64,000 nt of DNA, taken from assembly GCA_017591395.1 (NCBI GenBank), contig WEDG01000310.1, forward strand, positions 62,001 through 126,000. The letters run 5' to 3'. The notes beneath the pieces were generated by a model. The model was not told the DNA's origin, did not search any database, and was given only the letters and a program-made list of their open reading frames with translations. The position numbers were made by a program, and so were the translations under genes. The DNA is from Schistocephalus solidus (lineage: Eukaryota > Platyhelminthes > Cestoda > Diphyllobothriidea > Diphyllobothriidae). Shown in pieces: positions 21,339-32,179 of this stretch; the stretch's first letter is position 1; every line of letters begins with the position of its first letter.

Positions 21339-22102
21339 GTAAGTTGTACTTTTGCCGTACCCCTTCTTCTCTTCCTAGCATATGCCTTCCTATCAATAAA
21401 TTAATTTTTGTCGTTGCCCTTCGTCAATATTACGTTAATATCGTTGTTAGGGTAAACCAAGAACGTCTTTATCAACTGAAACTGTTTTCTAGCGTTCGTA
21501 AAACAGATCACTACCACCATAGTTGCTGCGAGTTGAAACCTAGCCGCTGACCTTAAGAATTCGTGTCTCGTACCCCACCCTTGAGATCGCTTCTGTCGGC
21601 TGTGCCACCTTACTGAAGTCGTCAGGGTCGGCGGCCTGTGACTCCGGAAGATAATTTCAATTACTGTGCGCAGCTTGTAACCATGGTCACAATAGCTCGG
21701 AGGCAGAGCACCCTGGGAGAATTCTGGAAGTCGACGGCATGCCAGCGCCTAGTAACATACATTTTATTTTTGTGTGGTAGCACAAATACCCCTGGATTAT
21801 CCTAATGTATGCTATGACTGTAAGGAGGTCTTGCATCTCGTCTTCAGCTTTCGGGCGTCCCTGGAATGCTTGGTTAAACAGTCCTTTGCTACGTGAGGCC
21901 CTGAATGGCATAACTGTCGGGTGTATTGTGTGACGTGCTCTTCTTCTTGAGAAACTTCTTATAGGGAAACTGGATTGAAGCCTGTGCTATACATACCCAT
22001 GTCCTGTTGTTATATTCATTAGCTGTGTCTACCTCCTGCCTTTTATATTCTTCTGATGATTTCCAAAGCGGTTTGAAGCTTAATTATTTTTCCTACTTAA
22101 AG

Positions 22103-22433
22103 AGCAGAGGTGCCCCAGGAATTCAATCTGCATGAGACCTCGACCGGCCTTCCACTATTCTTCTGCAAAATCATTTTACGCAAGGACGTCAAGCGCCGTG
22201 ACGCACCCACCCCCATCCAGGCCGTCCTTCTTGCCCCCCTATGGGGTAATGCTGTTACTGCTGCGGTTTTTGCATTGCCCAAGGGCCAAAACACACTGCT
22301 CAAGTCCATGGGTCTCGTTTGCGGGCTTTTTGTGCTTCCAAACCCGAACATACTCTTTGGCTCTTTGGAGGTCGCTAAGACATCACTTTCTAACGCACTG
22401 AACTTGTCGCCTGTGGCCGCCATTATCAAGTCG
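22103..22433 (+). CDS. METTL13: METTL13-like gene, exon 7
   Basis: A 331-nt exon between acceptor TTTTCCTACTTAAAG and donor GTGAGC. It takes one base to complete the codon split after exon 6 and ends in phase 0. The segment GLFVLPNPNILFGSLEVAK resembles the LIFLSNRNVVQSEARL block that precedes the C-terminal methyltransferase domain of METTL13. The first half (ETSTGLPLFFCKIILRKD) was not matched. The exon carrying the C-terminal SAM-binding glycine motif was not found in the following 16 kb. Confidence 0.6.
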
Positions 22434-22926
22434 GTGAGCTGCTGGCTAATTCGCTGTTTCTACTTGGCCAATAATTGTACTTTTTATGGGAACTTGAGGG
22501 GACTGCTTCAGTAACCCCGCCCTCGAACCCAGGCACGAATGCTAACTCCAGAAAACACAATGGATAGGGTTGGGTTGGCGTGTAGGTAGAAGTGTATTAC
22601 GTTCTAATTGGCTGTTAAAAAAAACAGTTCACTTGATCAATTACGGTGGGTATGTAAATTACTTTTCATTGCTAAAGCCTTACTGCACCCTTTGTCCTTT
22701 AACCTGTCCCACCCCTACTGCCACCGTTTCGCACATACGTATCCATTGTGTTCTTTAGGGGGGAAGGGATTGTACAAGCATTCGTTGACGGTTGAGTACC
22801 AACTGCCCTAAAAGCCCACCAACATGGTGACCATTTGCAAACACTTCCAACAACTTACTGGTTGCAGGCTTCTGTAAATATACGAGTTATTTTCTCATAT
22901 TTTAAAAGGTATCAAGAATCTGTTTG

Positions 22927-23026
<100 letters not shown>

Positions 23027-24128
23027 CCACTCCCAGGTCTGAGTTTGTCAAAAAACTATTGATGGGATTGCAAGCAATGGTGGACAGGGGCGTTAGAGAA
23101 GATTAAATTGTTTGAACGGCAAATGGACGGTCATACAGTTTAACTCGGTGGATCCTAGTTAACTTCAGATCGAGAAAAATGCTTTAAATTGGTTGTGATG
23201 TGGACAGTTTTAGTGACTACGGTCGATTATAGGCCTAAAACGATATCGCGGCTAGAATGGAGGACTTAGGTAGTTTTGAGTAGCACGCACCATAATCCCA
23301 AGATAGCTTGATCATTCAGGTCCCTCCGGCCGCATGCAAAGTTCACACTTGCTAAGAAATTACTACTTAAATAGTAAGAATTTTGCTCTATTGGCTACTG
23401 ATACCCTAACATATCGAACCATATTTTGTCGAAACCAATTTCAAAATATCCTTAAATGCAGACGTTTGGTAAAATAGTTCATCCTCTGGTAAGTTCCCGT
23501 GCAAAGAATGAATATCTTCCGTTCGCATAATTTCCGAATATTGTTGGACCCGATCTGTCGTTTCGTTAGTATTTCGGGTTTCTGAACTATAAAATTTTTA
23601 TTCAGGGAAATCATAATTCCTTAATATTATTACTGTGCCAGAGACGGTCCATAAAATTTTACAGTCGATATGGAACACGGTGTGTAATTCAGACGAAACA
23701 TTAGTGAACTGATAAATACGGTGCTATTTGAAAAGACAAACACAATTTTCTACTGAAAGATACTGTTGCTGAGTATAAAACTTAAAACGACGTGGTATTA
23801 GAGAATAAGTTGCAAAATTGTAGTTTGATGCATTATTTCCTAAAAATATGCTTCGATTTATAAGGGCACCTGAAAGCAAGGCAAGTAATGTATGCTACTC
23901 AAGCAGTCAAGCGTGTGCAATTTTTGCAGGCTGTTGGATAGATGTTCACTCAAAGAGGCAACTCAGGTATTACTGAATCATATCAAAATTATGTAGCATG
24001 CTAAAAATGTTGCAACCCTCACTAAGTAATCGGTAAGGATGACTTGAATGGCCGCCTAATCAGCACACGGGAATATGAACGCCCCGACTACTTAGCATAG
24101 GTAGCCTTGCGATCACCAAGATACGCCC

Positions 24129-24129
<1 letters not shown>

Positions 24130-24184
<55 letters not shown>
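24130..24184. repeat. CT dinucleotide microsatellite
   Basis: A pure CT run of about 54 bp, 1.1 kb from the longer array. Confidence 0.97.
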
Positions 24185-24189
<5 letters not shown>

Positions 24190-24969
24190 CGCTAACCTAT
24201 ACCAGCAGTGTAGACTAGGATAGATTTTTTGGGCTGATCAGTCCCTTTTTGGTTTGTTTTATTGGCAGAATAAAAAAAAACCATGAGGCGCTTGTTTGTA
24301 TGTATGGTGCTTGTAACCTCTTGTTTCTACTTTGGAGTGCGTAGAGTTGGAGACTGCTGGAATAAACCCGAAATGGCTGCAGCCTCCGTCTTCTCAGTTT
24401 TTATATTGCGAACGAGCGTTCCGAACTAGGAAGTTGACATGTGTCGCTTTCACTGTGGCTTACCTCGCAGATATCTACATTGACTTCGGTTCTGATAGCA
24501 AGCGTTTCCTGCGGCCATTATTCAGGTATTGTTTCCGTTTTCACATTTCCTTTTTCGTAGGACACTAGAATAGGCGTCCCTTCATATCAAAGATGACCTT
24601 GCGCTGAATTCCAAGAGCGGTTTGGTTAGGTTTAGGGTTGGAACACGACAATATTTACCGCCCTGGTATTTAGAACAATGTCACCTGTCATACGGGGGGA
24701 GGAGGTATCCAGTTCCGTGTCGAACCGCAGTTTTTTTTCATGGCCGAAGTAGCATTTTCGTCTGTTAGAGGTATTGAGGAGTGAAACATACCTGGGTAAT
24801 CATTCGCTGACTTCCCCAATCTATCTGCTTTTCGTTGGCTGAAAATCTGTGGTCCGGGGAGGAACACACTTCTTGAATCGGCTTTGTTCAACGAACATAG
24901 TAAGCTTCCAACTTATGAGACACTCTCTGTCTCTCTCCACAACTCTGTGACATCCCCACGCTCCTGACT

Positions 24970-25510
24970 ATATTTTACCAATGGTAGGCAATGGCGCCGG
25001 ATCGAGGGTAGTATAACTGCGACGGACGACGGAGAATGTTACCAAACTATCTTAGTTGCCTGTTTTGGACGGCCTGATATATCCTCGTGATGTTGTTGCA
25101 GTGAGTGTGGAGTGTCTCATTTGAGACGAAGGTGGCGTGGTCCTTAGGCAGCGGTGGGGAATTACACCCGGTCTTTGCTCACCTGTCACATACAAAGTCC
25201 AGTATTCACAATCGTAGAGGAGGACTGACCGGACGGGTGCACGGTATGCACGTATCTTGGTGGCGGTGGGGGTGTCTCTTAAGGTCCGTAAGCACTTTCT
25301 AAAGATCTTCCCTTTCTGAGACAATTTCGTCTCATTGGGCAGAAGTCCCACTCCGAGATATTGAAAATTGTCCACTTCTTCAAGTCGACAGCCATGCATA
25401 CCGAGGTGTGTCTTCTCCTCGCCAGGGATGCAACTCGAAAACACTTTAGTATTCCCAGCGTTTATCACTAAACTGATCGAAGTAGCGACCTCATTCACTC
25501 TTGATAGCAC
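24970..25510 (-). mobile_element. LINE fragment: C-terminal RT region
   Basis: The minus-strand frame reads ISLVINAGNTKVFSS, then GCRLEEVDNFQYLGVGL, KIRAYRAPVRSVLLYDCEYW and HRCLRTT. This is the region after the FADD box in the LINE family found at 32,180-34,530. A TLDPAPLP block follows at lower coordinates. The element is truncated upstream, and the left end is only approximate. Confidence 0.8.
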
Positions 25511-25619
25511 AAACTGCAGGTCACTAGAGCTTGAGGGTAGTTAGTGAAACTGGTGAAAGTTCACTTCGCTAATCAGCCTTGCCGTAAGTCAGGGGAGAGA
25601 GAGGGAAGGAGGTGTCCGA

Positions 25620-27060
25620 CCATTAGCTAGGTTTCTGCTTCGTCGCTGTAGTGCGACGCGGTAGGTGTGAACAGGCATGCTGCGTTCGTCTTCGGCCAAG
25701 CCGTCGCAAGTATCCGCTGACGCAGGAACTCGGAGTGTTTCGTCGGCACTTTATAGATGACAGGGAATGCTTGGTTGACGTCTATCCCGTGACCGCTGTC
25801 AACCCAGTGACCCACAATTGCACTAGAGATAAACTTTACTATGCCTTGATTTAGTTGAGCAGGATGGTGCTCGCGCATCCGCTTGGATAGGCGCCTGGTT
25901 GTTCGACCAATATAACCTGCCCCACAGGATCCAAGTAAAGGCGTAAATCCAAATTGAAGAGGTCTAAAAAGGCAGTCTATCCTTGGCGAAGAAGTTGAGT
26001 GTTTGAGAACACTAGTCTTGGTGGTTGGGTACCTGCGCACGATAGCAACGATGAAGAATTTCGCTCGCCGGATTCCCTCCAAAAGGCAATTTAATAAATA
26101 AACCCTTCTTTTCAGCCGTCGGCCAGTCCGATTTTGGGGGACGTTCCTCTATATATTTATTGATAAACGTTTCGGGAAATCTGTTTTCTCGCAGAGTTTT
26201 CTATAAAAGCGAGTTCATTCTCCAGTGTATCAGGAGTACATATTATCCTAGCTCAATTGGTGAGGCAGCGGACTTGGCTTCGTTTCTGACTAAATGATAA
26301 AAAATTGTAAAAATTTATGCATTGACCTGTCAGTGTTGGCTTACGAAATACACTTATATGAATTGCTCCATCAAGCGTTTTGTTAAGTGAGGCGTCCAGA
26401 AAGGGGAGGCATTCTCATTTCTCTTTTTCCAAAGTGAAGGTTAGCACTGGGTTAGCCTGATTCTCTTTATAGAGGAGGGTCTCCAACTCAAGCTTTTGTT
26501 TTATCCATGAACCTGCTCGTAACAACCGGGGTTTCGGTGTAGGTTTTCCTTTCGAAAATTACTCTGAACGTGAAGTGGCATCAGGTATAGCTCTAACCAA
26601 TGTGATACTTTTTCGAGTTTGCGATATCCAGACAACCCATGGTCTGTTTCAAATTCTTCCGGGGTTTTCAGCGGTTATGATCACCAATGTGTTAGCAGTC
26701 CTGTTTTATCCATGAACACTTTCCTATACTTTGTTCTCTGTATGCGCAGTGGTTTTGGATGTACAGGCTGTTTTTGCGGTAGATGAGGGCTGCCACTGTC
26801 CTAAGAGCGCAGTACGGACTTTCGTAGCGTCTGCCCTACTATCTATCCACACCCACCGCCTTCTAGTTTAAGAACAAGTTCAAGCCGATTGGCTGTGTTT
26901 GTGTCCACACAGGCGCTTGAAATTCGCTCAGGCCTCTACAAGTCCACGAGCAAGACCTCATCAGACGCGGATGCTTCGAGAATGCAGTTTTGAAGTTTAC
27001 GTTGCGCTCCGTCTCTCAATTCGGAAGAGACGAGGTTACCACACCACTCGGGAGCTTTTC
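25620..27060 (-). mobile_element. Penelope-like element: decayed RT with GIY-YIG endonuclease domain
   Basis: Penelope-like elements copy themselves with a telomerase-related RT and a C-terminal GIY-YIG nuclease. On the minus strand the last part (26,082-25,627) is open for 151 codons and has SCGAGYIGRTTRRLSKRMREH, a standard GIY-YIG start, followed by HWVDSGHGIDVNQAF. Upstream, at about 26,430-26,380, is a CLPFLDASL block like the conserved FLD motif of Penelope RTs. Stops and frameshifts break the RT, so it is inactive. It lies in the long METTL13-like intron in antisense orientation. Confidence 0.85.
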
Positions 27061-27124
27061 AAGCCACAAATTTAAGCGTAGAATGTATGCGCTAGTTAGG
27101 GGGTAGATCGGCCTCTCTCAATCT

Positions 27125-27400
27125 CTCTCTCTCACACACGACAGTTTGACCGTCGTAGTCTGACGATGTCCACCGTATGCTCCATGGAAGGGTGGTGCAG
27201 GGACGGTGACTTGCGCGTTATTTAGTTTAAATTGATAGTAGACTTACGCTGCATCTACCACACTCTCTCCTCCTCCCCCACCTGAGCTCGGTGTCATGAC
27301 AGAGTCAAGAAGACCGGAGATGGTAGATGGCACAGGTGGCTCGCGCAGCCGGAGCCGCCCCTGGGCGTACCACCACACCTGGCTCGGATCCCACGGCGGC
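27125..27400 (+). repeat. Dispersed repeat family, copy C
   Basis: It starts CACACACGACAGTTTGACCG and carries the GGGACGGTGACTTGCGCG and GGTGTCATGACAGAGTCAAG blocks. It is truncated on the right. Confidence 0.75.
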
Positions 27401-27557
27401 GGCGGTGGTGGGGGTAACAGGTGATGAGTATTGGGATGTGTAATATGTTTTCGGTAATTTATCATCAAGCCGGTACAATTAAAAGTGAAAGGAAACTGAG
27501 AGGTGTTAGCAGGGCTTAAAAACTTCCATATTCTAATAATTTTTAGCCTTAGCAATC

Positions 27558-28010
27558 AATTGTGACTGTTCGATCATCGTTTTCGACGGGGTCCACCGTA
27601 TGCAGCACAGCAGGGTGGTGCAGTGACGGTGACTTGCACTGGATTATAGTGAGAGTGGACTTCTACTACATCTACGTGACTCTGTTCCACTCCCCCACCT
27701 GGACACGGTGTCAAGACAGAGTCAAGAAGATTGGAGATGGGAGAGGGTGCAGGTCTACGCACTGTGGCCCAACACCAAACAAGGATAGAACAACACAAGG
27801 AGGGGCGCCTTAGATCCCAACTGAGTGGGAGTGCCAGAAAGGTCACATTAAGAAGGAGCCATTGCAGCCTGACTCTCAGTCCGCCAGTCAGCCACTCCAC
27901 ACAAAACACACATTCAGCTGACCACACGGTCCGAGTTATCCCATCAGTTGGCAACCTTCCAAGACACGGCTTTTAGCGCACCGTGATAGTTTCAAGCGCG
28001 TCAGATTGTT
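27558..28010 (+). repeat. Dispersed repeat family, copy D (longest)
   Basis: This copy is complete from the TTCGATCATCG start to the block ATAGTTTCAAGCGCGTCAGA. It also contains AGAAGGAGCCATTGCAGCCT, seen again at 36,785 and 61,250. Confidence 0.8.
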
Positions 28011-28185
28011 TATAGTGAGTAAAATGCGCTGAGCTGTTGACCTCACTCTCTCCCGCCCCCCAAAATCAGACCACCGTCCGAGCCGGTCAGTTTTCTGATG
28101 CGGTAGTGGGCGCAGTGGCTGACACAGCCAGCGAACCCGTCTGCACGTGCCACAGCATGGCCTGGCCCCCTTAACACTCACACCA
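28011..28185 (+). repeat. Dispersed repeat family, downstream unit E
   Basis: It follows copy D directly and includes GCCGGTCAGTTTTCTGATGC. The same unit follows the D-type unit at 61,400-61,570, and it occurs reversed at 36,600-36,735. Confidence 0.75.
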
Positions 28186-29085
28186 AGATTGCAATCAATT
28201 GTAGTTCACTGAAGACTTGGTGCAGCCGGATGCCATTTTAAGTTTGCTCATATCGGAATTGCAACCTAACGTTTGATTTCAGCTGCTTTAGCCGCCGTGG
28301 ACAGCGTTCGCAATATTCCGCTTTGAAAGTGGCCTTATTGTTGCCTGTGCGATGAGTCAACATAATTTGCGCATTAAACAATACAAGAGCTCATAAGAAT
28401 TACGGTCAGCCCATGTTGGTAAACTCTTGGGATATATTATGCTACCGAGGTTTGTTGTGACTGCATTTTTTTCATTCGAATTTAGCTCGTTTTAATTCCT
28501 GTCTCGCAGTTACCCTTTGCAGAACACGATTTTCAGGTCAATGAGAACTATTCTGCTCGAACTGGATGGTGTCACGAAGAATTTGAGGTGTGAATAATGC
28601 AATTAAACCTACATTTTGTATTGTGCACTACCGCATTCTATTTGCTTTGAATCTAAAGAACCCGGAAGTTCTCAAAGCAATATGGGCGCATCAACAGGAC
28701 ATTTGAAAAGGGACCGCCTACAATGCATGTGGCTTTGCGCTAAATTCTAAGGAAATTATGTTTAGAATTAAGGTGAGGGTTGTGCTTAAGGGTCACGATT
28801 AGACTAAGGGTAAAGGTTATTATCGTGTTAAATTGTTTAGTTTTATCTTAGGGTTAGTGCTAGCGTTAAGACACGGTTATATTTACCCTTCCTGAAATTT
28901 ACCTTCAAGCCACCTTTTTCAAGCGGGTCCTCTTCCCGTGGCCTGTTTTAGCGGCCATGTGAGGTATCCCTACCGCCATGTGTTTTCTATCTTCATTTTA
29001 CGTCAGACTATTCTCTAATGGACATTTCTGTCTTCCAGTCCGTTCATATTCATGCACCCATCTACATCGTCAACCTTAGTCATTT
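28186..29085. other. Intronic spacer with TTAGGG-like words
   Basis: Around 28,740-28,880 there are scattered variants of TTAGGG (for example TTAAGGG, CTAAGGG, TTAGGGTTAG). A possible exon-like segment at about 28,516-28,589 lies between CTCGCAG and GTGTGA but matches nothing known. Confidence 0.4.
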
Positions 29086-29628
29086 TTGCACTTGTTCCTG
29101 TACACTTTCCAGCTTCCAATATGCTGCGCACCGGACGTTGACCCGAATATCACAGCGGTAACGTGCGGTCCATTCAGCCACCTTTCGGTGGCATCCGGGC
29201 TCTGTGATTCTTGTTTCCTCTCCACTCCTCTCGATCCACCGCACGTCTTCCTCCTTCACTTTGCTCACCCTTGTACTCAGTCTCAAGCGTGGTTCGCCTC
29301 CAGTAGCTCCTTCCGCCATCTTCTTGCCTGGCTGTCCCTGTGGGTCTCAACAACAGGCCCGGGAGTCTACATCGGCCTTCCACCCTGTCTCCCCCTGCCA
29401 TTCTGTCCGCGTATTTTGGGTGTGAATCTGAACAACTTTCTTTTGCCAACGCCGCCTCTGTCCGCAGAGGAACTGGGTCTGCTCAAGATCGCCATCTGGA
29501 AACTTTGCGGACTACCCGAAACCCTCAAGCATCAGACGGACATATCAACCACAGAACGTCCACCCTCCTTCTGCTGGTACGATGAGGTATCCTCACTCCC
29601 TTCAGGTAGCTGCTTGGCTGAACGATAG
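29086..29628 (+). CDS. Unrecognised open frame of 180 codons
   Basis: The longest open frame in this intron that belongs to no recognised element. It is rich in Leu, Ser and Pro, with no signal peptide, repeat or domain that can be named. The opposite strand is also open for 79-91 codons over the same stretch, which argues that low stop density, not coding pressure, explains it. The Met at 29,086 is simply the first one. It could be an untranslated part of a mobile element. Confidence 0.2.
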   Translation: MHLFLYTFQLPICCAPDVDPNITAVTCGPFSHLSVASGLCDSCFLSTPLDPPHVFLLHFAHPCTQSQAWFASSSSFRHLLAWLSLWVSTTGPGVYIGLPPCLPLPFCPRILGVNLNNFLLPTPPLSAEELGLLKIAIWKLCGLPETLKHQTDISTTERPPSFCWYDEVSSLPSGSCLAER

Positions 29629-31490
29629 TTTCCCTGGTCGTTCACTGCCTTTTCCGACCGTAAAGTCGATTTTTTTCATTGGTTCTCTTGTCTAGTTTAT
29701 TAGTTTTGTCCTTGGATGATTTTTTGAGCAGTCGATAACACCGATTTCTAGCGCGCGCTGCTGTTTTGGGCAGAAATTTGGTTCTCTCGGGTCAGCTGAC
29801 CCCGGCAATTGGGACTAAAGCGCGGTGACCAAATTTCTTTAGTCTGTAAAAAATCGGTTAAGCCTAGAGCGTGTGAAGGTCTAACTGGTAGCCGGCTGAT
29901 ACCGCTGTCTTTTCGAAGTAAGCAGCGGGCTTCCCCGCCCGGTAAAGCAGCGTGTGAAGTCGGATTCGTGCGTTAGGACGGAGGCAGCTGTGTTTGCTGC
30001 GGGACAGATAACGCACATGTTTGCCGATCAAAACAAACGTCAAACGGAAGCGTTAGACCGCGTCAGCAACGATCTTCCGATTGTGGGACCTTGTTCAGTG
30101 AGGCATCGTCGGCTGCTTCACGTTAAAAAGGACTAGAGCCTGTACTCTACGAACTGCTGGCCTATGTCTTTAAATAGTTGACGATGGCTCCTGAACACGG
30201 TGCTTGCAGTCGAAGTAAAACAACCAGAAGCAATGCGCACTCCGCCCTCACTCCTTCAGTCAAACTGGTCCTGCTCGAACTGGATTGTCGACCTTTCTGG
30301 GAGGACAGCTCTCATAGCCTCCGAAATGGCTCTTTGTGAGGTGGAAACTGTTACCCCCAACAACATAGGTTTCTCAAAAGAGGGACTAGTGAACGAATTA
30401 GGAGCAGCATATCATTTTTTTTTCCTGCCACGTGGAATAAACGATCGTTTATCCTGAACACCCCTCCTCAAGGGGAGAAAATGTCAACTGCCGTCAGCGT
30501 TTGCCCCCCCGCCCCTTCCCTCCTTCCTTGGATGACGAGGCAATGGAAGATCTGCATGGCCTAGTGTTTGTACTGAAGATGAACGGATTATTATCGGTAC
30601 GAGAAAGCAAAAGCTACGCCGCCTAGGGGGATGGAGTTTGTTCATCGTGGATCACGTGCTTGCATAAGCGAGCTAAAACTTACTCAAAACACAACCTCTT
30701 CACCAACACCACCTTCCCAGCCGTAATAAGACTATTACTGCACTTCGTCGGTTGCGCTGACAACTGCTGGATTATGTACACGCCAGGAGGCGTGATCTGT
30801 GAGCTGTGCCGGTGCCAAAGGCCTCATGTTGTGTCAGCTCCCGGACAGACAATCATCTGGTCTACTCGCAAATGAGTCTTCAACTCCAACCACCTAGATG
30901 GCCTTGAAAGAAAAAAATCACTAACGAATTTAGGCCCAACACCCGGTTGATGGCTCCCTAGACATCCTCAACAAAATGAGCACCATTTCGAAGCAATGCA
31001 ATGTCGAAAATGTGAATGTTATCCACATCACTGTTGTTGAAAAAATTGCAGATCCTGGAACGATGGACTAGACGCTGTTGGTATTTATTCGACCGCCCAA
31101 GTTCACATCGTAAGGAAGCCATCTCCAGAGTTTCTCCGGTGAAAACCAAGGTTTTTTTTCATTTATCTCTATATAGAAAACGATATAAGCAACGAAACAT
31201 GTTTCGCCTGCAAAAGCCCGGGGTTTTGACTCATTTTTAGCGGAAATACACAAACGCAGTGGACTTCAAAATACCCCCCACATTACACCTCTAAAAACAA
31301 AAGTATGCTATAATAATTGAACCATCTTTATCTTCCTCCTCATTCTTTTACCAATAAGGTGGCTGAATCCCCAACCTAGACTCTGGAATTCCTCCAACAA
31401 CGCGCTGCAAATCCTGAAATCATTGTTAAACAGTTGACATGATCTTCACTGCGGAACAGTTGTAAAGCAGACGAACATTGCCGACAAAGA
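29629..31490. other. Unassigned intronic sequence
   Basis: Short frames only. A short inverted repeat lies at about 29,770-29,845 (AGAAATTTGGT / ACCAAATTTCT). Nothing else could be assigned. Confidence 0.35.
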
Positions 31491-31707
31491 CAAGGGACAC
31501 TTGAATGGCTATTTCTGGCTCATTAGCCGTTATCAGCCAGTCATACCCATCCCCAGGTCGTGTCCCACCCGAAGCTCAATGGTTAGGGCGTTGGACTTCT
31601 GGTCGACAGGTCGCGGGTTCGAGCCTCGGGTGGTGCACCACCTGAGGTTAGGGATGACTGGCTGAGGACGGCTAATGAGCCAGAATTGGCCATTCCAGTC
31701 TCCCTTG
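31491..31707. mobile_element. Palindromic (fold-back) element with a tRNA-like core
   Basis: A 217-bp inverted repeat. The left arm starts CAAGGGACACTTGAATGGC and the right arm ends GCCATTCCAGTCTCCCTTG. They pair again through CTGGCTCATTAGCCGT / ACGGCTAATGAGCCAG and CAGCCAGTCAT / ATGACTGGCTG, right up to the centre. The centre (31,566-31,632) looks like a tRNA gene: CACCCGA and TCGGGTG can form a seven-pair stem, CTCAATGGTTAG resembles box A, and GGGTTCGAGCC resembles box B. A related half copy lies at 20,755-20,850. Confidence 0.85.
31566..31632 (+). other. tRNA-like core with box A and box B
   Basis: It has a perfect 7-bp acceptor-like stem and pol III box A- and box B-like sequences. The T-stem is poor, because only two or three pairs can form around TTCGAG, and the anticodon loop is not canonical. 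It is better read as tRNA-derived (SINE-like) than as a working tRNA gene. Pol III transcription is possible but unproven. Confidence 0.6.
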
Positions 31708-32179
31708 TATTTTTCGGTATTGGTAATATGCCTTTACTGCTACTAGCCGCGGTGCGGCTGGTGGTGGGGCTGGAGATTGTGTCCCAAGGCAGAATGACCT
31801 CCGATGTTATCTGCTATCACTGCGACCAATTAGTCAGGCAGTGGAACTCCAGACAACGAATAGACCACACTGAGTTGCCCACATGTGCGGCGTCTGGGGT
31901 AGGACAAAGGCTGCTTACGATTTGACAATTACAAAACCTGGATCCATGCTGCTTCCTACCAATTGTGCTGCTGCGTCGTCTGTCATAGGCTTACTTCTTG
32001 GCCTGCCTCGCCTGTTGAAAGTCCAACTGCTTTATTGCTGCAGACGCAAATAACTGCTAGAAGCACCAAGATGAGTTTCGAGAAGCAGTTTAGGAGGAGA
32101 AGATGTGATCACTGGAACATGAAATATATTGGCCCGAAGTTTTGGATTCTCATTCGTACTCATCATCAGAGCCAGTAGC

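Noticed and set aside
21055..21396. Minus-strand gene of 113 codons
   Set aside because: The plus strand over the same bases has an acceptor, a donor, agreeing phases and a METTL13 spacing match (EWL, then RRL fifteen residues later).
22097..22429. Minus-strand frame of 110 codons
   Set aside because: It overlaps plus-strand exon 7, which is supported by splice sites and phase. The minus frame has no domain match.
26240..26300. tRNA-like string with a TAGCTCAATTGGTGAGGC start
   Set aside because: It resembles only a D-arm, has no T-arm or acceptor stem, and lies inside the decayed RT of the Penelope-like element on the other strand.
29080..29449. Arg/Glu-rich minus-strand frames
   Set aside because: No domain and no second copy. 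Both strands are open here, which points to low stop density, not coding.
31566..31632. A functional tRNA gene
   Set aside because: The acceptor stem and boxes are good, but the T-stem and anticodon loop are poor, and the segment is the centre of a long palindrome, so a tRNA-derived element fits better.
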